Shown here: piece by piece, positions 35,579 through 43,995 of the stretch | Layout of the letters: each line of letters begins with the position of its first letter | Numbering within the stretch: the first letter of the stretch is position 1 | From: Cytobacillus stercorigallinarum | Lineage (GTDB): Bacteria; Bacillota; Bacilli; Bacillales; Cytobacillaceae | DNA length: 64,000 bases | NCBI RefSeq assembly: GCF_014836495.1 | Contig: NZ_JACSQT010000006.1 | Location: 124,001-188,000, forward strand | Reading direction: 5' to 3' | Made by a program: the position numbers and the translations under genes | The notes under the pieces: model-generated | Database searches by the model: none | Seen by the model: the letters and a program-made list of their open reading frames with translations, nothing else | What the model was told of the DNA's origin: nothing

Positions 35579-36445
35579 CTAGCCATTGACAATTTTTCCA
35601 CCGTTTATATGCAACATTTGTCCACTCATATAACTAGAATCGTCGCTAGCTAAGAAGACATAAGCTGGAGCGAGTTCAAAGGGCTGTCCAGCTCGTTTCA
35701 TTGGGACGTCTTTACCAAAGGATGAAACTTCCTCAGCAGAGAAAGTGGAAGGAATCAACGGTGTCCAAATCGGACCAGGAGCAACACCATTCACTCTAAT
35801 CTCTTTGGAAGCTAATTGCATTGAAAGTGACCGAGTAAAAGAGACAATGGCCCCTTTAGTTGAGGAATAATCAACTAATAATTCATTACCTGCATAAGCG
35901 GTGACAGAAGCGGTATTAATAATCGTGCTGCCAGCTCCTAGATGCGGAAGGGTGGCTTTTGTTAAATGAAACATAGCATAAATATTTGTTTGGAAAGTTT
36001 TTTCAAGTTGTTGACCACTAATGTCCTCGATGTTTTTTTGTGGATGCTGTTCACCAGCGTTATTAACAAGAATATCTATTTTCCCAAATTTATTTAGCGC
36101 TTGTTTTACGACTTCCTGGCAAAAAGTTTCTGAAGAAAGGTCTCCGCTAATTAAAAGACATGTTTTCCCAACTTGTTCGACTAATGTTTTTGTTTCTTTT
36201 GCATCTTCATGCTCGTTTAAATAAGGAACAATGACGTCTGCCCCTTCCTTAGCAAAGTAAATAGCTGTAGATTTACCTATACCGCTATCACCACCAGTAA
36301 TAATGGCTACTTTACCTTCTAGTTTTCCAGCAGGTTGATAATCTTCATTCACATAGATCGGCTTAGGGATCATTTCCTCTTCCGTTCCTGGCTGGTGATT
36401 TTGGTGTTGGGCAATGAAGTTTTTTGGCAATTGTTTTTTGTCCAT
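35579..36445 (-). CDS. Short-chain dehydrogenase/reductase (general-stress type)
   Basis: This 288-residue oxidoreductase has a 40-residue N-terminal extension (PGTEEEMIPKPIYVNEDYQ) typical of the YhdF/YhxC/YdaD group. The cofactor loop is TGGDSGIGKSTA, NNAG follows, and the catalytic set is S in NTASV with YSSTK (Tyr and Lys four residues apart). Such enzymes in Bacillus are often induced by sigma-B, but no sigma-B promoter is obvious here. Two ATG codons are adjacent; ATG 36445 has better spacing (7 bases) from AGGAGG than ATG 36448. The substrate is unknown. Confidence 0.9.
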   Translation of the reverse strand: MDKKQLPKNFIAQHQNHQPGTEEEMIPKPIYVNEDYQPAGKLEGKVAIITGGDSGIGKSTAIYFAKEGADVIVPYLNEHEDAKETKTLVEQVGKTCLLISGDLSSETFCQEVVKQALNKFGKIDILVNNAGEQHPQKNIEDISGQQLEKTFQTNIYAMFHLTKATLPHLGAGSTIINTASVTAYAGNELLVDYSSTKGAIVSFTRSLSMQLASKEIRVNGVAPGPIWTPLIPSTFSAEEVSSFGKDVPMKRAGQPFELAPAYVFLASDDSSYMSGQMLHINGGKIVNG

Positions 36446-36524
36446 CATAATCCCTCCTTGCTGTTGCTTTTCCCTTTTTATTATGTTGAAAACCTTTCAT
36501 TGTTATGAGGTTAAAATTTGCTAC

Positions 36525-36564
36525 AAAAAAAAGAGACTAGGATATAAGTTTCCCTGCCTCTTTT
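36525..36564 (-). terminator. Terminator after yajQ
   Basis: On the minus strand an AAAAGAG / CTCTTTT stem, extended beyond a small internal loop, is followed by eight T. It lies 12 bases past the yajQ stop. Confidence 0.75.
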
Positions 36565-36575
36565 CTGGTATGTAA

Positions 36576-37067
36576 TTATCGATAATTTGAAAATTGAACA
36601 TCGATTGTTAAATCCGCTTCTCTGACTAGTGAGATGATATGTTGAAGATCATCTCTATTTTTTCCTGTGACGCGGATTTGATCATCTTGCATTTGGCTCT
36701 TAACTTTCACACCACTATTTTTAATTAATGTATTGATTTTCTTAGCGTTATCTTTATCGATTCCTTGAACTAGGCTTGCTCTTTGTCTAACTGTGCCACC
36801 TGAAGCAGGCTCAATCTTGCCATAATCTAAATTCTTAATCGGAATCCCGCGTTTAATCATTTTACTAATTAGCACATCTTTCAGTTGCTCTAGTTTGTAT
36901 TCATCATCAGAAATGAGCACAAGCTCTTCTTTTTCTAAAGTAATCTTACTTTTGCTTCCTTTAAAGTCATAGCGGGTCTGTATTTCTTTCATTGCAATTT
37001 GTATTGCGTTAGTGACTTCAGCAAAATCTACTTTTGATACAATATCAAATGAACTTTCTTTAGCCAT
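36576..37067 (-). CDS. yajQ: YajQ family nucleotide-binding protein (YitK)
   Basis: This 163-residue protein matches the YajQ/UPF0234 family from end to end: [17 protein letters not shown] at the start, [26 protein letters not shown] and [12 protein letters not shown]. Some YajQ proteins in other bacteria bind cyclic di-GMP, and the fold resembles RNA-binding domains. It is divergent from the cvfB gene, as yitK and yitL are neighbours in B. subtilis. ATG 37067 follows GAGGAGG. An EAL protein occurs 6 kb away, but no link is shown. Confidence 0.93.
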   Translation of the reverse strand: MAKESSFDIVSKVDFAEVTNAIQIAMKEIQTRYDFKGSKSKITLEKEELVLISDDEYKLEQLKDVLISKMIKRGIPIKNLDYGKIEPASGGTVRQRASLVQGIDKDNAKKINTLIKNSGVKVKSQMQDDQIRVTGKNRDDLQHIISLVREADLTIDVQFSNYR

Positions 37068-37157
37068 AAAATAATTGTCCTCCTCATGAAAAGAGTTTCA
37101 CTTTATGTTCTTATTATAGTAGAATATAGCAATGCAAACAACTTTAGGAGGATATAA

Positions 37158-38030
37158 ATGGCTTTAATAGATGAGATCGGCAAAATTACAGAGTTATTAG
37201 TTTCGAGAGAAGCGGCATTTGGTTATTTCTTAACAGATGGTGAAGAGGACGTTCTCCTTCATAAGAATGAGGTGAAAGGAGAAATTACAGAAGGACAAAC
37301 AATTTCTGTATTTATTTATGTTGATTCTGAAGGTAGAAAGACAGCAACAATGACTTTACCTGAGGTTACTGTTGGCGTTTATGGCTGGGCGAAGGTAGTA
37401 GATGTTAATCCAGAGCTCGGTGTATTTATTGATATTGGGATTAGTAAAGATATGTTACTGGGAAAAGAGGATTTACCTGTTCATGAGCGGGTATGGCCGA
37501 CTGTGGATGATACTTTATACGTTACATTGAGGGTTAATCGAAACGGTAGAATTTATGTGAAACTTGCTACAGATCAAGTGATAGCTAGTATTTCACATAA
37601 GGCTGGAAGGGAAGAACTGAATAAAGATATCCACGGATTTATTTATCGTACGGCAAAAGTCGGAAGCTGGATATACACAGCAGATGGCCTAAAAGGCTTC
37701 ATCCATGAAACAGAAAGACGTCAAGAACCAAGACTTGGGGAAAAAGTGAACGGTAGAATCATTGATGTCAAACAAGATGGTTCGATTAATGTCTCCCTCA
37801 ATCCAAGAAAACAAGAAGCATTACTTGATGACAGTGAAATCATTCTCAATTATTTGCAATCACGTAATGGAGCTATGCCATACAGTGATAAAAGCGCACC
37901 AGAGGATATAAAAGATAGATTTCAACTAAGTAAAGCTTCGTTTAAACGAGCACTTGGTCGATTGATGAAAGATGGTAAGATCTATCAAAAAGAAGGTTGG
38001 ACTTATATAAAAGAGAATGAGTCAAAATAA
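37158..38030 (+). CDS. cvfB: CvfB-type S1 RNA-binding protein (YitL)
   Basis: This 290-residue cytoplasmic protein has repeated S1-type RNA-binding domains (VTVGVYGWAKVVDVNPELG; then GEKVNGRIIDVKQDGSINV) and a C-terminal winged helix (APEDIKDRFQLSKASFKRA) that ends in GWTYI. This is the plan of CvfB, which affects virulence factor expression in Staphylococcus. It starts at ATG 37158 behind TAGGAGGA, divergent from yajQ. The family is thought to act after transcription. Confidence 0.92.
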   Translation: MALIDEIGKITELLVSREAAFGYFLTDGEEDVLLHKNEVKGEITEGQTISVFIYVDSEGRKTATMTLPEVTVGVYGWAKVVDVNPELGVFIDIGISKDMLLGKEDLPVHERVWPTVDDTLYVTLRVNRNGRIYVKLATDQVIASISHKAGREELNKDIHGFIYRTAKVGSWIYTADGLKGFIHETERRQEPRLGEKVNGRIIDVKQDGSINVSLNPRKQEALLDDSEIILNYLQSRNGAMPYSDKSAPEDIKDRFQLSKASFKRALGRLMKDGKIYQKEGWTYIKENESK

Positions 38031-38033
38031 ATG

Positions 38034-38068
38034 AAAGCAGGAAGGCGTTAGAGCCATCCTGCTTTTTT
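38034..38068 (+). terminator. Terminator after cvfB
   Basis: A 9-bp stem AAAGCAGGA / TCCTGCTTT, with an inner GGC / GCC pairing, is followed by T and starts 3 bases after the stop codon. Confidence 0.9.
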
Positions 38069-38398
38069 GTATGGGGTTTCACAATAATAATGAAATCGAG
38101 CAAGAGGTAAGCTGTACAGTTGATATTAATAGTAAGAACGAGCACTTGGTGCCGGTAGAAGTCTTGGCTAATAAAGAGGGAATATAAGAAGAGTAAAAGA
38201 GAGAAACAAAGCTATGAGCGTTAAAGAGAATTATGGTGGCTAAAAAGTAAAAAAGACATTTGCTAATAAGAGTGCAGATTCGCAGCTAAAAGAAATCAAC
38301 CACTGTACACACAAAGCAGTTTAACCTTACAATATGTTTATTGATACAAAAACCTTGAAAAATGTCCAAAAGTCCCTTTTCGGGAATGTGAACTAAAG
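38069..38398. other. Non-coding gap, possible short decayed remnant
   Basis: No intact gene lies here. One plus-strand frame (about 38078-38187) reads NNNEIEQEVSCTVDINSKNE and continues HLVPVEVLANKEGI before a stop, which looks coding-like but has no start or ribosome-binding site. The rest is AT-rich and featureless. Confidence 0.3.
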
Positions 38399-38431
38399 AA
38401 GTCCTAAAATACTTGAGATATCTTAGGACTT
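38399..38431. terminator. Hairpin after the 43-codon gene
   Basis: A 9-bp stem AAGTCCTAA / TTAGGACTT with a 15-base loop lies 31 bases past the stop of the small minus-strand gene. T-rich sequence flanks both sides. Confidence 0.55.
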
Positions 38432-38461
38432 TATCTTTCTCATTTGTAAACTTTTGCTCAA

Positions 38462-38593
38462 TCAAAGATGATCTGTTTTCTTTGAAAAGCTTTTTCGTCC
38501 TTCTTGCTTATTCTTGGTTTCTTCCATATTTTTTTCATGGCGTAATGCATTGTTATCTTTTGCTTTTTTGTCATTATCAGTTGTATGAGACAT
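38462..38593 (-). CDS. Small highly charged protein, 43 residues
   Basis: A short gene lies here on the minus strand. The product starts MSHTTDNDKKAKDNNALRHE and ends SFSKKTDHL; it is rich in Lys, Asn, Asp and Glu, has no hydrophobic core and would be disordered. ATG 38593 is preceded by GGAAGGGAG, a good ribosome-binding site. That site forms the right arm of a 15-bp hairpin, so translation may be controlled by structure. The family is not recognised; small spore-associated proteins of Bacilli have similar composition, but no spore motif is visible. Confidence 0.65.
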   Translation of the reverse strand: MSHTTDNDKKAKDNNALRHEKNMEETKNKQEGRKSFSKKTDHL

Positions 38594-38601
38594 AAAATAA
38601 A

Positions 38602-38655
38602 CTCCCTTCCATTCTTCATCTGTACACGCTTAGTGTTTGAAAGAATGGAAGGAAG
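38602..38655 (-). promoter_or_regulatory. 15-bp hairpin covering the ribosome-binding site of the 43-aa gene
   Basis: In the minus-strand RNA the arm at 38655-38641 pairs with the arm at 38616-38602 over 15 bp (14 Watson-Crick and one G-U). The 24-base loop holds a small ACAC-TAAGC-GTGT hairpin. The right arm contains the AAGGGAG ribosome-binding site. Because TTTATTTT follows directly, the same structure could be the terminator of degV upstream. Confidence 0.75.
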
Positions 38656-38669
38656 TATGTATAAGTGCA

Positions 38670-39530
38670 TTAACCTTTAAGTTTATTTAAAAAGAAAATG
38701 GCAATTGTCCCGGCACCGGCATGAGATCCGACTGCTGAACCAATTGGAGAAATATAAAAGTGTTCAACCCCAAATTCTTTTTGAATCATCTCTTTCACTT
38801 CTAGGGCAGTCGCTTCATCATCACCATGACTAATAGCAACCATTTGTCTATCAAGGGCCACGCCTCTTTCCCTCATGATATCAATGATTCGTTTAAAGAG
38901 CTTTTTACGACCGCGATGCTTTTCAATTGGTACCAGTTTTCCATCTTCAACATTTAATAATGGTTTAATATTGAGTAGCCCACCTAAAAATGCTGATGCT
39001 TTAGAAACTCTACCGCCCTTAGCTAAATACTCTAGATCATTTACCGTAAATAAATGCTCCATATGTTCGCAATTGAATTTTGCATTGCTAACAATTTCAT
39101 CTTTGGACAGTTGTTCTTTTGCCTCTTTTGCCGCATTCAGTACAACTAATCCATGACCTAAAGAGGCACATTTACTATCTATGATGGTTAAGTTAAAGTC
39201 TGGGTAGGCTTCTTTTACTTGATCTAACACCATAACGGCAGTGGAATATGTACCTGAAAGTGCGGAAGAAAAGGCAATATAGATACCATCTTCCTTGTTT
39301 TTCGCCATATTCGTAAAGATCTCTTCAAATAAAAGGGGAGAAGCTTGGGAGGTCTTAGGTACCTTACCTTCGCGGATGGCATCATAAATATTCTTGGAAT
39401 CGATTGTCAACAGGTCATCGTATTCCTCTCCATTTAAATGAACTTTCAATGGAATAAGTGTGACATCGTTTTCTTCAAAGAAACTTAACGGTAAGTCACA
39501 TGCGCTGTCAGCGAGAATTTTAACTGACAT
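38670..39530 (-). CDS. DegV family fatty-acid-binding protein (YitS-like)
   Basis: This 286-residue protein binds fatty acids in its family; Firmicute relatives (FakB) present them to a kinase. Key stretches are VKILADSACDLPLSFFE, VPKTSQASP with the conserved Thr-Ser pair, FSSALSGTYSTA, and GSHAGAGTIAIFF at the end with the conserved His. I start it at ATG 39530 behind GCAGGTGA; a TTG at 39548 would precede that site. It is divergent from yitT, matching the yitS/yitT pair of B. subtilis. No FakA gene is adjacent. Confidence 0.92.
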   Translation of the reverse strand: MSVKILADSACDLPLSFFEENDVTLIPLKVHLNGEEYDDLLTIDSKNIYDAIREGKVPKTSQASPLLFEEIFTNMAKNKEDGIYIAFSSALSGTYSTAVMVLDQVKEAYPDFNLTIIDSKCASLGHGLVVLNAAKEAKEQLSKDEIVSNAKFNCEHMEHLFTVNDLEYLAKGGRVSKASAFLGGLLNIKPLLNVEDGKLVPIEKHRGRKKLFKRIIDIMRERGVALDRQMVAISHGDDEATALEVKEMIQKEFGVEHFYISPIGSAVGSHAGAGTIAIFFLNKLKG

Positions 39531-39657
39531 TATTTCACCTGCTTTCAACTTATAGATGATACTAGTTTATAGAAACTTAGGAAAAAAAACAATGGAATGC
39601 ATTGAAAAACCTAAACTTGGGTAAAGAAAAGATAGAGAGATGATAAAGGAGGTCAAT

Positions 39658-40488
39658 ATGAATTGGATTGAAACAAGAAAAATCATCATTATTGTTGTGG
39701 GGGCAATTTTAAATGCGCTAGCGATGAATTTTTTCCTTATACCCGCTAATGTATATGCAAGCGGCTTTACTGGGGTAGCTCAACTTCTTTCGAGTATATT
39801 AAATGGTGCGGTTTCTACTGGTATACTTTTATTTATTTTAAATGTACCAATTGCTATCTTTGCTTGGAAGCGCGTGGGTAAACTTTTTACCTTATATAGC
39901 CTTTTAAGTGTTGTGATTACAACTGTTTCTATGGAGATTATCCCTGTCATAAGTGTATCAAAAGATATTCTATTAAATGCTGTGTTTGGAGGAGTCATTG
40001 CAGCTGTTGGTGTCGGTATCACATTGAAGTGGGGTGCTTCCACAGGTGGTATGGATATTATCGCTATGTATCTCTCTAAGGCTAAGGATCGACCAGTAGG
40101 TACATACTTTTTTTCATTAAATGCTGTTATTATTATTACAGCTGGCTTTCTTTTCGGATGGGAAAAAGCACTTTATACATTAGTGACTTTATATGCATCC
40201 ACTCGAGTTATCGATGCGATTCATACAAGGCATGAAAAGCTTACAGCGATGATTATTACTAATAAGCAAGATGAAATGAAGAAAGCCATTCATAAAAAAC
40301 TGGTTAGAGGTATTACAATGATTCCGGCAAGAGGAGCATTTTCCAATGAACATCGGGAAATGCTAATGATTGTAGTATCAAGATATGAATTATTTGACTT
40401 ACAAAGAACCATTCAGGAAGTAGATCCTCACGCATTCACTAATATTGTAAATACAACTGATGTCTATGGTGTTTTTAGAAGAGATTAA
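39658..40488 (+). CDS. yitT: YitT family membrane protein
   Basis: This 276-residue protein has about five membrane spans in its first 190 residues and a cytoplasmic DUF2179 domain at the end (LTAMIITNKQDEM, then ARGAFSNEHREMLM). The signature FFLIPANVYASGFTGVAQL lies in the first span. ATG 39658 follows AAAGGAGGT; a further ATG at 39640 lies ahead of that site. It is followed after 15 bases by the BsuPI gene, probably in one operon. Function is unknown for the family. Confidence 0.92.
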   Translation: MNWIETRKIIIIVVGAILNALAMNFFLIPANVYASGFTGVAQLLSSILNGAVSTGILLFILNVPIAIFAWKRVGKLFTLYSLLSVVITTVSMEIIPVISVSKDILLNAVFGGVIAAVGVGITLKWGASTGGMDIIAMYLSKAKDRPVGTYFFSLNAVIIITAGFLFGWEKALYTLVTLYASTRVIDAIHTRHEKLTAMIITNKQDEMKKAIHKKLVRGITMIPARGAFSNEHREMLMIVVSRYELFDLQRTIQEVDPHAFTNIVNTTDVYGVFRRD

Positions 40489-40503
40489 TGAAAGGGGGCA
40501 GTT

Positions 40504-41229
40504 ATGCTACATTTACTGCTTAGTGCCATACTTGCAACGAATTTTCTTCCACAGCAGTCTGAAATGGAAGCAAACAAGCATATGGATATTCAATTTGAGG
40601 TTCAAGCCGTTTCGGAAGAAAAATTGGTCCTTACTTTTACCGTTCATAATCAAACAAATGAATTGGTCAAAATGCAATTTAACACATCACAAAAGTATGA
40701 TTATGAGGTATTGGATGAACACGGAAAAGTAGTATATAGATATTCAGATGGTAAGGCCTTTTTACAAATGATTCAAACAGAGAATCTTTCCCTAGGAGAA
40801 AAAAAGGAATGGAAGGCTACTTGGGATTATCAAACTGCAAATGAAGGTACCATTAACCCAGGCAGTTATAAGGTTCAGGCGACATTTTTAGGCCAGGTAA
40901 TAGAGCCAGAAGGAATGGAAATAAACCAGACTTCACAAACCACTTTTACGTATGGTAAAGATCAGCTTTTTAACAATATTACAGTAGAAGGCAAGGATGG
41001 TGCGTATCATATTAAGGGGCATTATAAGGGGCAATTGCCGGTTATTTATTCTGTAGAAGATGGCCATTTTTTACTCGTTAAAGAAAAGCCTGTTCAAGTG
41101 AATAAAGATGGTGATTTTAATATTACTGTAAAAGTGAATGAAGAGGATTTACCGAAAAGTGGTTCGCTGATTGCTTATCTTTCTGAAAAAGGAAGTAAAG
41201 GAAAGCCGATTAAACTGCAAAGTTTTTAA
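40504..41229 (+). CDS. BsuPI-domain protein (protease-inhibitor family), extended
   Basis: This 241-residue protein contains a BsuPI domain at about 27-135 (IQFEVQAVSEEKLVLTFTV; QKYDYEVLDEHGKVVYRYS; GTINPGSYKVQATF), the fold of the B. subtilis intracellular protease inhibitor Ipi. Position supports this: ipi lies between yitT and yitU there. It differs in two ways. It has an N-terminal hydrophobic stretch (MLHLLLSAILATNFL) that may be a signal peptide lacking the usual positive charge. It also has a second, beta-rich domain at about 150-241 that Ipi (about 119 residues) lacks. ATG 40504 follows AAAGGGGGCA. A terminator follows. Confidence 0.82.
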   Translation: MLHLLLSAILATNFLPQQSEMEANKHMDIQFEVQAVSEEKLVLTFTVHNQTNELVKMQFNTSQKYDYEVLDEHGKVVYRYSDGKAFLQMIQTENLSLGEKKEWKATWDYQTANEGTINPGSYKVQATFLGQVIEPEGMEINQTSQTTFTYGKDQLFNNITVEGKDGAYHIKGHYKGQLPVIYSVEDGHFLLVKEKPVQVNKDGDFNITVKVNEEDLPKSGSLIAYLSEKGSKGKPIKLQSF

Positions 41230-41234
41230 GATTG

Positions 41235-41273
41235 AAAAAGAGCTAACGAGAGAAAGGTTAGCTCTTTTTCTTT
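41235..41273 (+). terminator. Terminator after the BsuPI gene
   Basis: A 13-bp perfect stem AAAAAGAGCTAAC / GTTAGCTCTTTTT starts 5 bases after the stop codon. It could also end the small minus-strand gene that begins its 3' end a few bases away. Confidence 0.92.
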
Positions 41274-41279
41274 AAAATT

Positions 41280-41432
41280 TTATATTCCACCGAGGGAAGA
41301 ATCATTCACATTCTTTAACTTTTCAGCTTCTGCTTCCGAGTATGTTGAATGGTAGGGTATACGTGCATCATGCTGAGTGACACTATCGGCACCTTGCTTA
41401 ATAAAGCGCTTCGATTTATTACGTTTGCCCAT
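41280..41432 (-). CDS. Small basic protein, 50 residues
   Basis: A short minus-strand gene lies between the BsuPI gene and yitU. The product starts MGKRNKSKRFIKQGADSVTQ, continues HDARIPYHSTYSEAEAEKLK and ends SSLGGI; its N-terminus is strongly basic. ATG 41432 follows GGGGAGA. B. subtilis has a small gene, yizC, in this position, but I cannot confirm that they are related. No membrane segment is present. A nucleic-acid or spore-coat role is possible but unproven. Confidence 0.65.
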   Translation of the reverse strand: MGKRNKSKRFIKQGADSVTQHDARIPYHSTYSEAEAEKLKNVNDSSLGGI

Positions 41433-41532
41433 TTATAATCTCCCCTTACTGAAGAATATTGAAGTAGCTAATTGCTACGACATCCTTTATTTTGTACCAT
41501 TTGTACCTTTTTTAAAAAGGGTAGATTTTGGA

Positions 41533-42351
41533 TTAGAGTGTTTTTAAATTCAAATAGTCATTTAAGAAGATACCGATCCCATCTTCTTCATTTGTTAAGG
41601 TGACTTCATTAGCCGTTGTTTTAACTGCGTCAATACCATTACCCATAGCAACACCAATGCCCGCAAAATCAAGCATTTCTAGATCATTATCCTCATCCCC
41701 GAAAGCAATTACTCGCTCTTTAGGAATATTTAAATAATCACAAGCTTGTTGAATGCCAATTGCTTTGTTTAATCCAGCTTTTACGATTTCGATAATATGG
41801 AAAGGCTCACCCCAGCTACGTTGATGAATAACTTCAGCATGCACATCATCCAAATGGCGCTGAATTTGTGTTAAATGCTCTTGGTCTGTATGAATTAGCA
41901 TACTTGTTGGTGAGGCAGGCAGGAAGTTTCTTAAATCTCCTGTAGTGACTTTAGGATTACCGAGACTAAACATATTCATCAGTTTTTCATCATGATAATG
42001 GTAATATACGTCATCCAGCACTTCAGCAATAATATTATTGAACTTGAAATCTTGACTAGCATCAATAATGTCTCTTGTTACTTTCATATCAAGAGGCGTA
42101 TGGCGTATTCCCCATTTAGGGTTTGTTGGATGATGTATAAAGGCACCATTGAAATTAACGATTGGTGTGGTCATTTGCATTTCCTTATAATACATTTCAC
42201 TTGAACGATAAGGCCTGCCTGTAGCAATCATGACCTCATGTCCGTCTTCACGTGCTTTAAATAGGACTTCTTTTGTTTTTTGTGAGATGGTTTTATTATC
42301 TTTTAATAAAGTGCCATCTAAATCAAGAACGATTAAATGTTTTTGTGTCAT
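41533..42351 (-). CDS. yitU: Cof-type HAD phosphatase (YitU)
   Basis: This 272-residue phosphatase of the HAD superfamily, Cof subgroup, has motif I LDLDGTLL with the nucleophile Asp, motif II ATGRPYRS, a C2-type cap in the middle and motif IV FGDEDNDLEML near the C-terminus, followed by GVAMGNGID. In B. subtilis YitU dephosphorylates the flavin intermediate ARPP; this one is named by position and family. ATG 42351 follows GAAGGAGATATT; an upstream ATG at 42402 lacks a site. It is divergent from the YitV esterase. Confidence 0.88.
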   Translation of the reverse strand: MTQKHLIVLDLDGTLLKDNKTISQKTKEVLFKAREDGHEVMIATGRPYRSSEMYYKEMQMTTPIVNFNGAFIHHPTNPKWGIRHTPLDMKVTRDIIDASQDFKFNNIIAEVLDDVYYHYHDEKLMNMFSLGNPKVTTGDLRNFLPASPTSMLIHTDQEHLTQIQRHLDDVHAEVIHQRSWGEPFHIIEIVKAGLNKAIGIQQACDYLNIPKERVIAFGDEDNDLEMLDFAGIGVAMGNGIDAVKTTANEVTLTNEEDGIGIFLNDYLNLKTL

Positions 42352-42579
42352 AATATCTCCTTCAGTTTTTTTATAGGGAAAAATCATTAAAATAATAAGC
42401 ATTAAAGTATGGTAAGGCGCAAATAAATGTTAAACTTGAAGACAGTTAATATTTTCAAGTGGTATTTATTATCTAAGTTTACACTATATTACCAATGTAT
42501 ACGGTCATTTGTAAAAGAAATAACCTCTTTTATAAGATGTTTACATTTTCTTATAGTTTTTAACATAGGAGGAGACATA

Positions 42580-43347
42580 GTGGTTATTATTGAACATCAA
42601 CAGTTAAAAGGTATTCCTGCTTTGCATATCGTGAAAGATGAGTTTAAATACGAATCATTACCTCTCATATTTTTCATACATGGCTTTACTAGTGCGAAAG
42701 AGCATAACCTACATTATGCTTACTTACTTGCTGAAAAAGGATTTCGTGTAATATTACCAGAAGTGAATGAACATGGTGAAAGAGGTCATGGATTACCAGA
42801 GTCTGAAATGCAATTGAAATTTTGGGACATGATTATTCAAACAATTAAAGAATTGCCGCAAATAAAAGAAGAGTTAGTAGCTAAAGGATTAGTTGATGAG
42901 GACCGTATTGGTATGGCAGGTACTTCGATGGGTGGAATTATTACACTCGGTGCCTTAACACAATATAAATGGTTGAAGGTAGCAGTCAGTTTAATGGGTA
43001 TGCCATATTATGAGAAGTTTGCTGGGATGCAAATTGAAACAATGCGCAAGAAAGTAAAGGATTTCCCTTTATCTGATACTCAAGTTGAGGCTGTTTTAGA
43101 TGATATTACAAAGTATGATTTAAGTAAACAAGAGGAAGTTTTATCAGGACGTCCATTGCTATTTTGGCATGGTAAAAAAGATACAACTGTACCATTTGCA
43201 CCAACTTATGACTTTTTTCAAACAATACAACCTTTATATAAGACCCATCCAGACAGGTTACATTTTATTGTTGATGAAAATGCAGGGCATAAGGTAAGCA
43301 GAGAAGGTTTATTAGCAACAGTTGAATGGTTTCAACGATTCTTGTAA
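42580..43347 (+). CDS. yitV: Alpha/beta-hydrolase esterase (YitV)
   Basis: This 255-residue enzyme has the hydrolase fold with the oxyanion segment FIHGFTSAKEH, the nucleophile elbow GTSMGG, the acid in LLFWHGKKDTTVPF and the His in NAGHKVSREG. Length and position agree with B. subtilis YitV. I start it at GTG 42580, which follows ATAGGAGGAG; an ATG at 42427 in the same frame is 51 codons earlier and has no such site. The substrate is unknown, though esterases of this type act on short acyl esters. Confidence 0.88.
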   Translation: MVIIEHQQLKGIPALHIVKDEFKYESLPLIFFIHGFTSAKEHNLHYAYLLAEKGFRVILPEVNEHGERGHGLPESEMQLKFWDMIIQTIKELPQIKEELVAKGLVDEDRIGMAGTSMGGIITLGALTQYKWLKVAVSLMGMPYYEKFAGMQIETMRKKVKDFPLSDTQVEAVLDDITKYDLSKQEEVLSGRPLLFWHGKKDTTVPFAPTYDFFQTIQPLYKTHPDRLHFIVDENAGHKVSREGLLATVEWFQRFL

Positions 43348-43437
43348 GAAAAAGTGATAGTTAAACAGCTATTCCTTTTTCATTGAAGACTTTTTTGTTA
43401 TGATAGCTATAATATATGAAATGAGGAGTTGTGTTTG

Positions 43438-43749
43438 ATGGACCAAGATTTAAAAGAAAGTATTATGGGCGCACTTGAACTTGTAGTTGACCCTGAATTA
43501 GGAGTAGATATTATTAATTTAGGACTCGTCTATGATGTTACTATGGATGATGAAGGAAATACGGAAGTTGAAATGACTTTAACTTCCATGGGTTGTCCTT
43601 TAGCTGGCACAATTGTTGACCAGGTCAAAACAGCACTTGCTGATATTCCAGAAGTAAAAAGCACAGAAGTAAATATAGTATGGAGTCCGCCTTGGACGAA
43701 AGATAAAATGTCTAGATATGCAAAGATTGCATTAGGCGTACGTGATTAA
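43438..43749 (+). CDS. yitW: MIP18/DUF59 family Fe-S assembly protein (YitW)
   Basis: This 103-residue protein matches the SufT-type DUF59 family: ELVVDPELGVDIINLGLVYD, then the conserved Cys in LTSMGCPLAG and the end VWSPPWTKDKMS. Such proteins assist maturation of Fe-S enzymes, and molybdenum-cofactor and Fe-S genes follow nearby. ATG 43438 follows GAGGAG at 9 bases; a TTG at 43429 is possible. It is the final member of the yitS-W block. Confidence 0.92.
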   Translation: MDQDLKESIMGALELVVDPELGVDIINLGLVYDVTMDDEGNTEVEMTLTSMGCPLAGTIVDQVKTALADIPEVKSTEVNIVWSPPWTKDKMSRYAKIALGVRD

Positions 43750-43763
43750 TTCAAGTAGCAGAA

Positions 43764-43794
43764 AAAACAGCAAAGCATTGCTTGCTGTTTTTTT
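43764..43794 (+). terminator. Terminator after yitW
   Basis: A 10-bp stem AAAACAGCAA / TTGCTGTTTT is followed by further T. Confidence 0.9.
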
Positions 43795-43995
43795 GTATGA
43801 ATGAAGATGGAAATATATACCTAATCTATTCCTTAGTTAAAAGTGAGGCGCTTAAAATATAGGGAGAGAACGGTATTTAGTACGCTTATGGGCATATGCC
43901 GATAAAAGATTTCATGTTATATTGGAATAAAATCATTTTACATTTTATTTATAGAAAAAGTTATTGACGTAATCGATAAGACGGAGTTGATTTAC

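Noticed and set aside
38413..38595. 60-codon plus-strand frame opposite the 43-aa gene
   Set aside because: It has no ribosome-binding site and is rich in Phe/Leu as the mirror of a Lys-rich gene; the minus-strand gene has a proper start.
42427..42579. N-terminal extension of the YitV esterase
   Set aside because: The strong ATAGGAGGAG directs translation to GTG 42580, which gives the same length as B. subtilis YitV.
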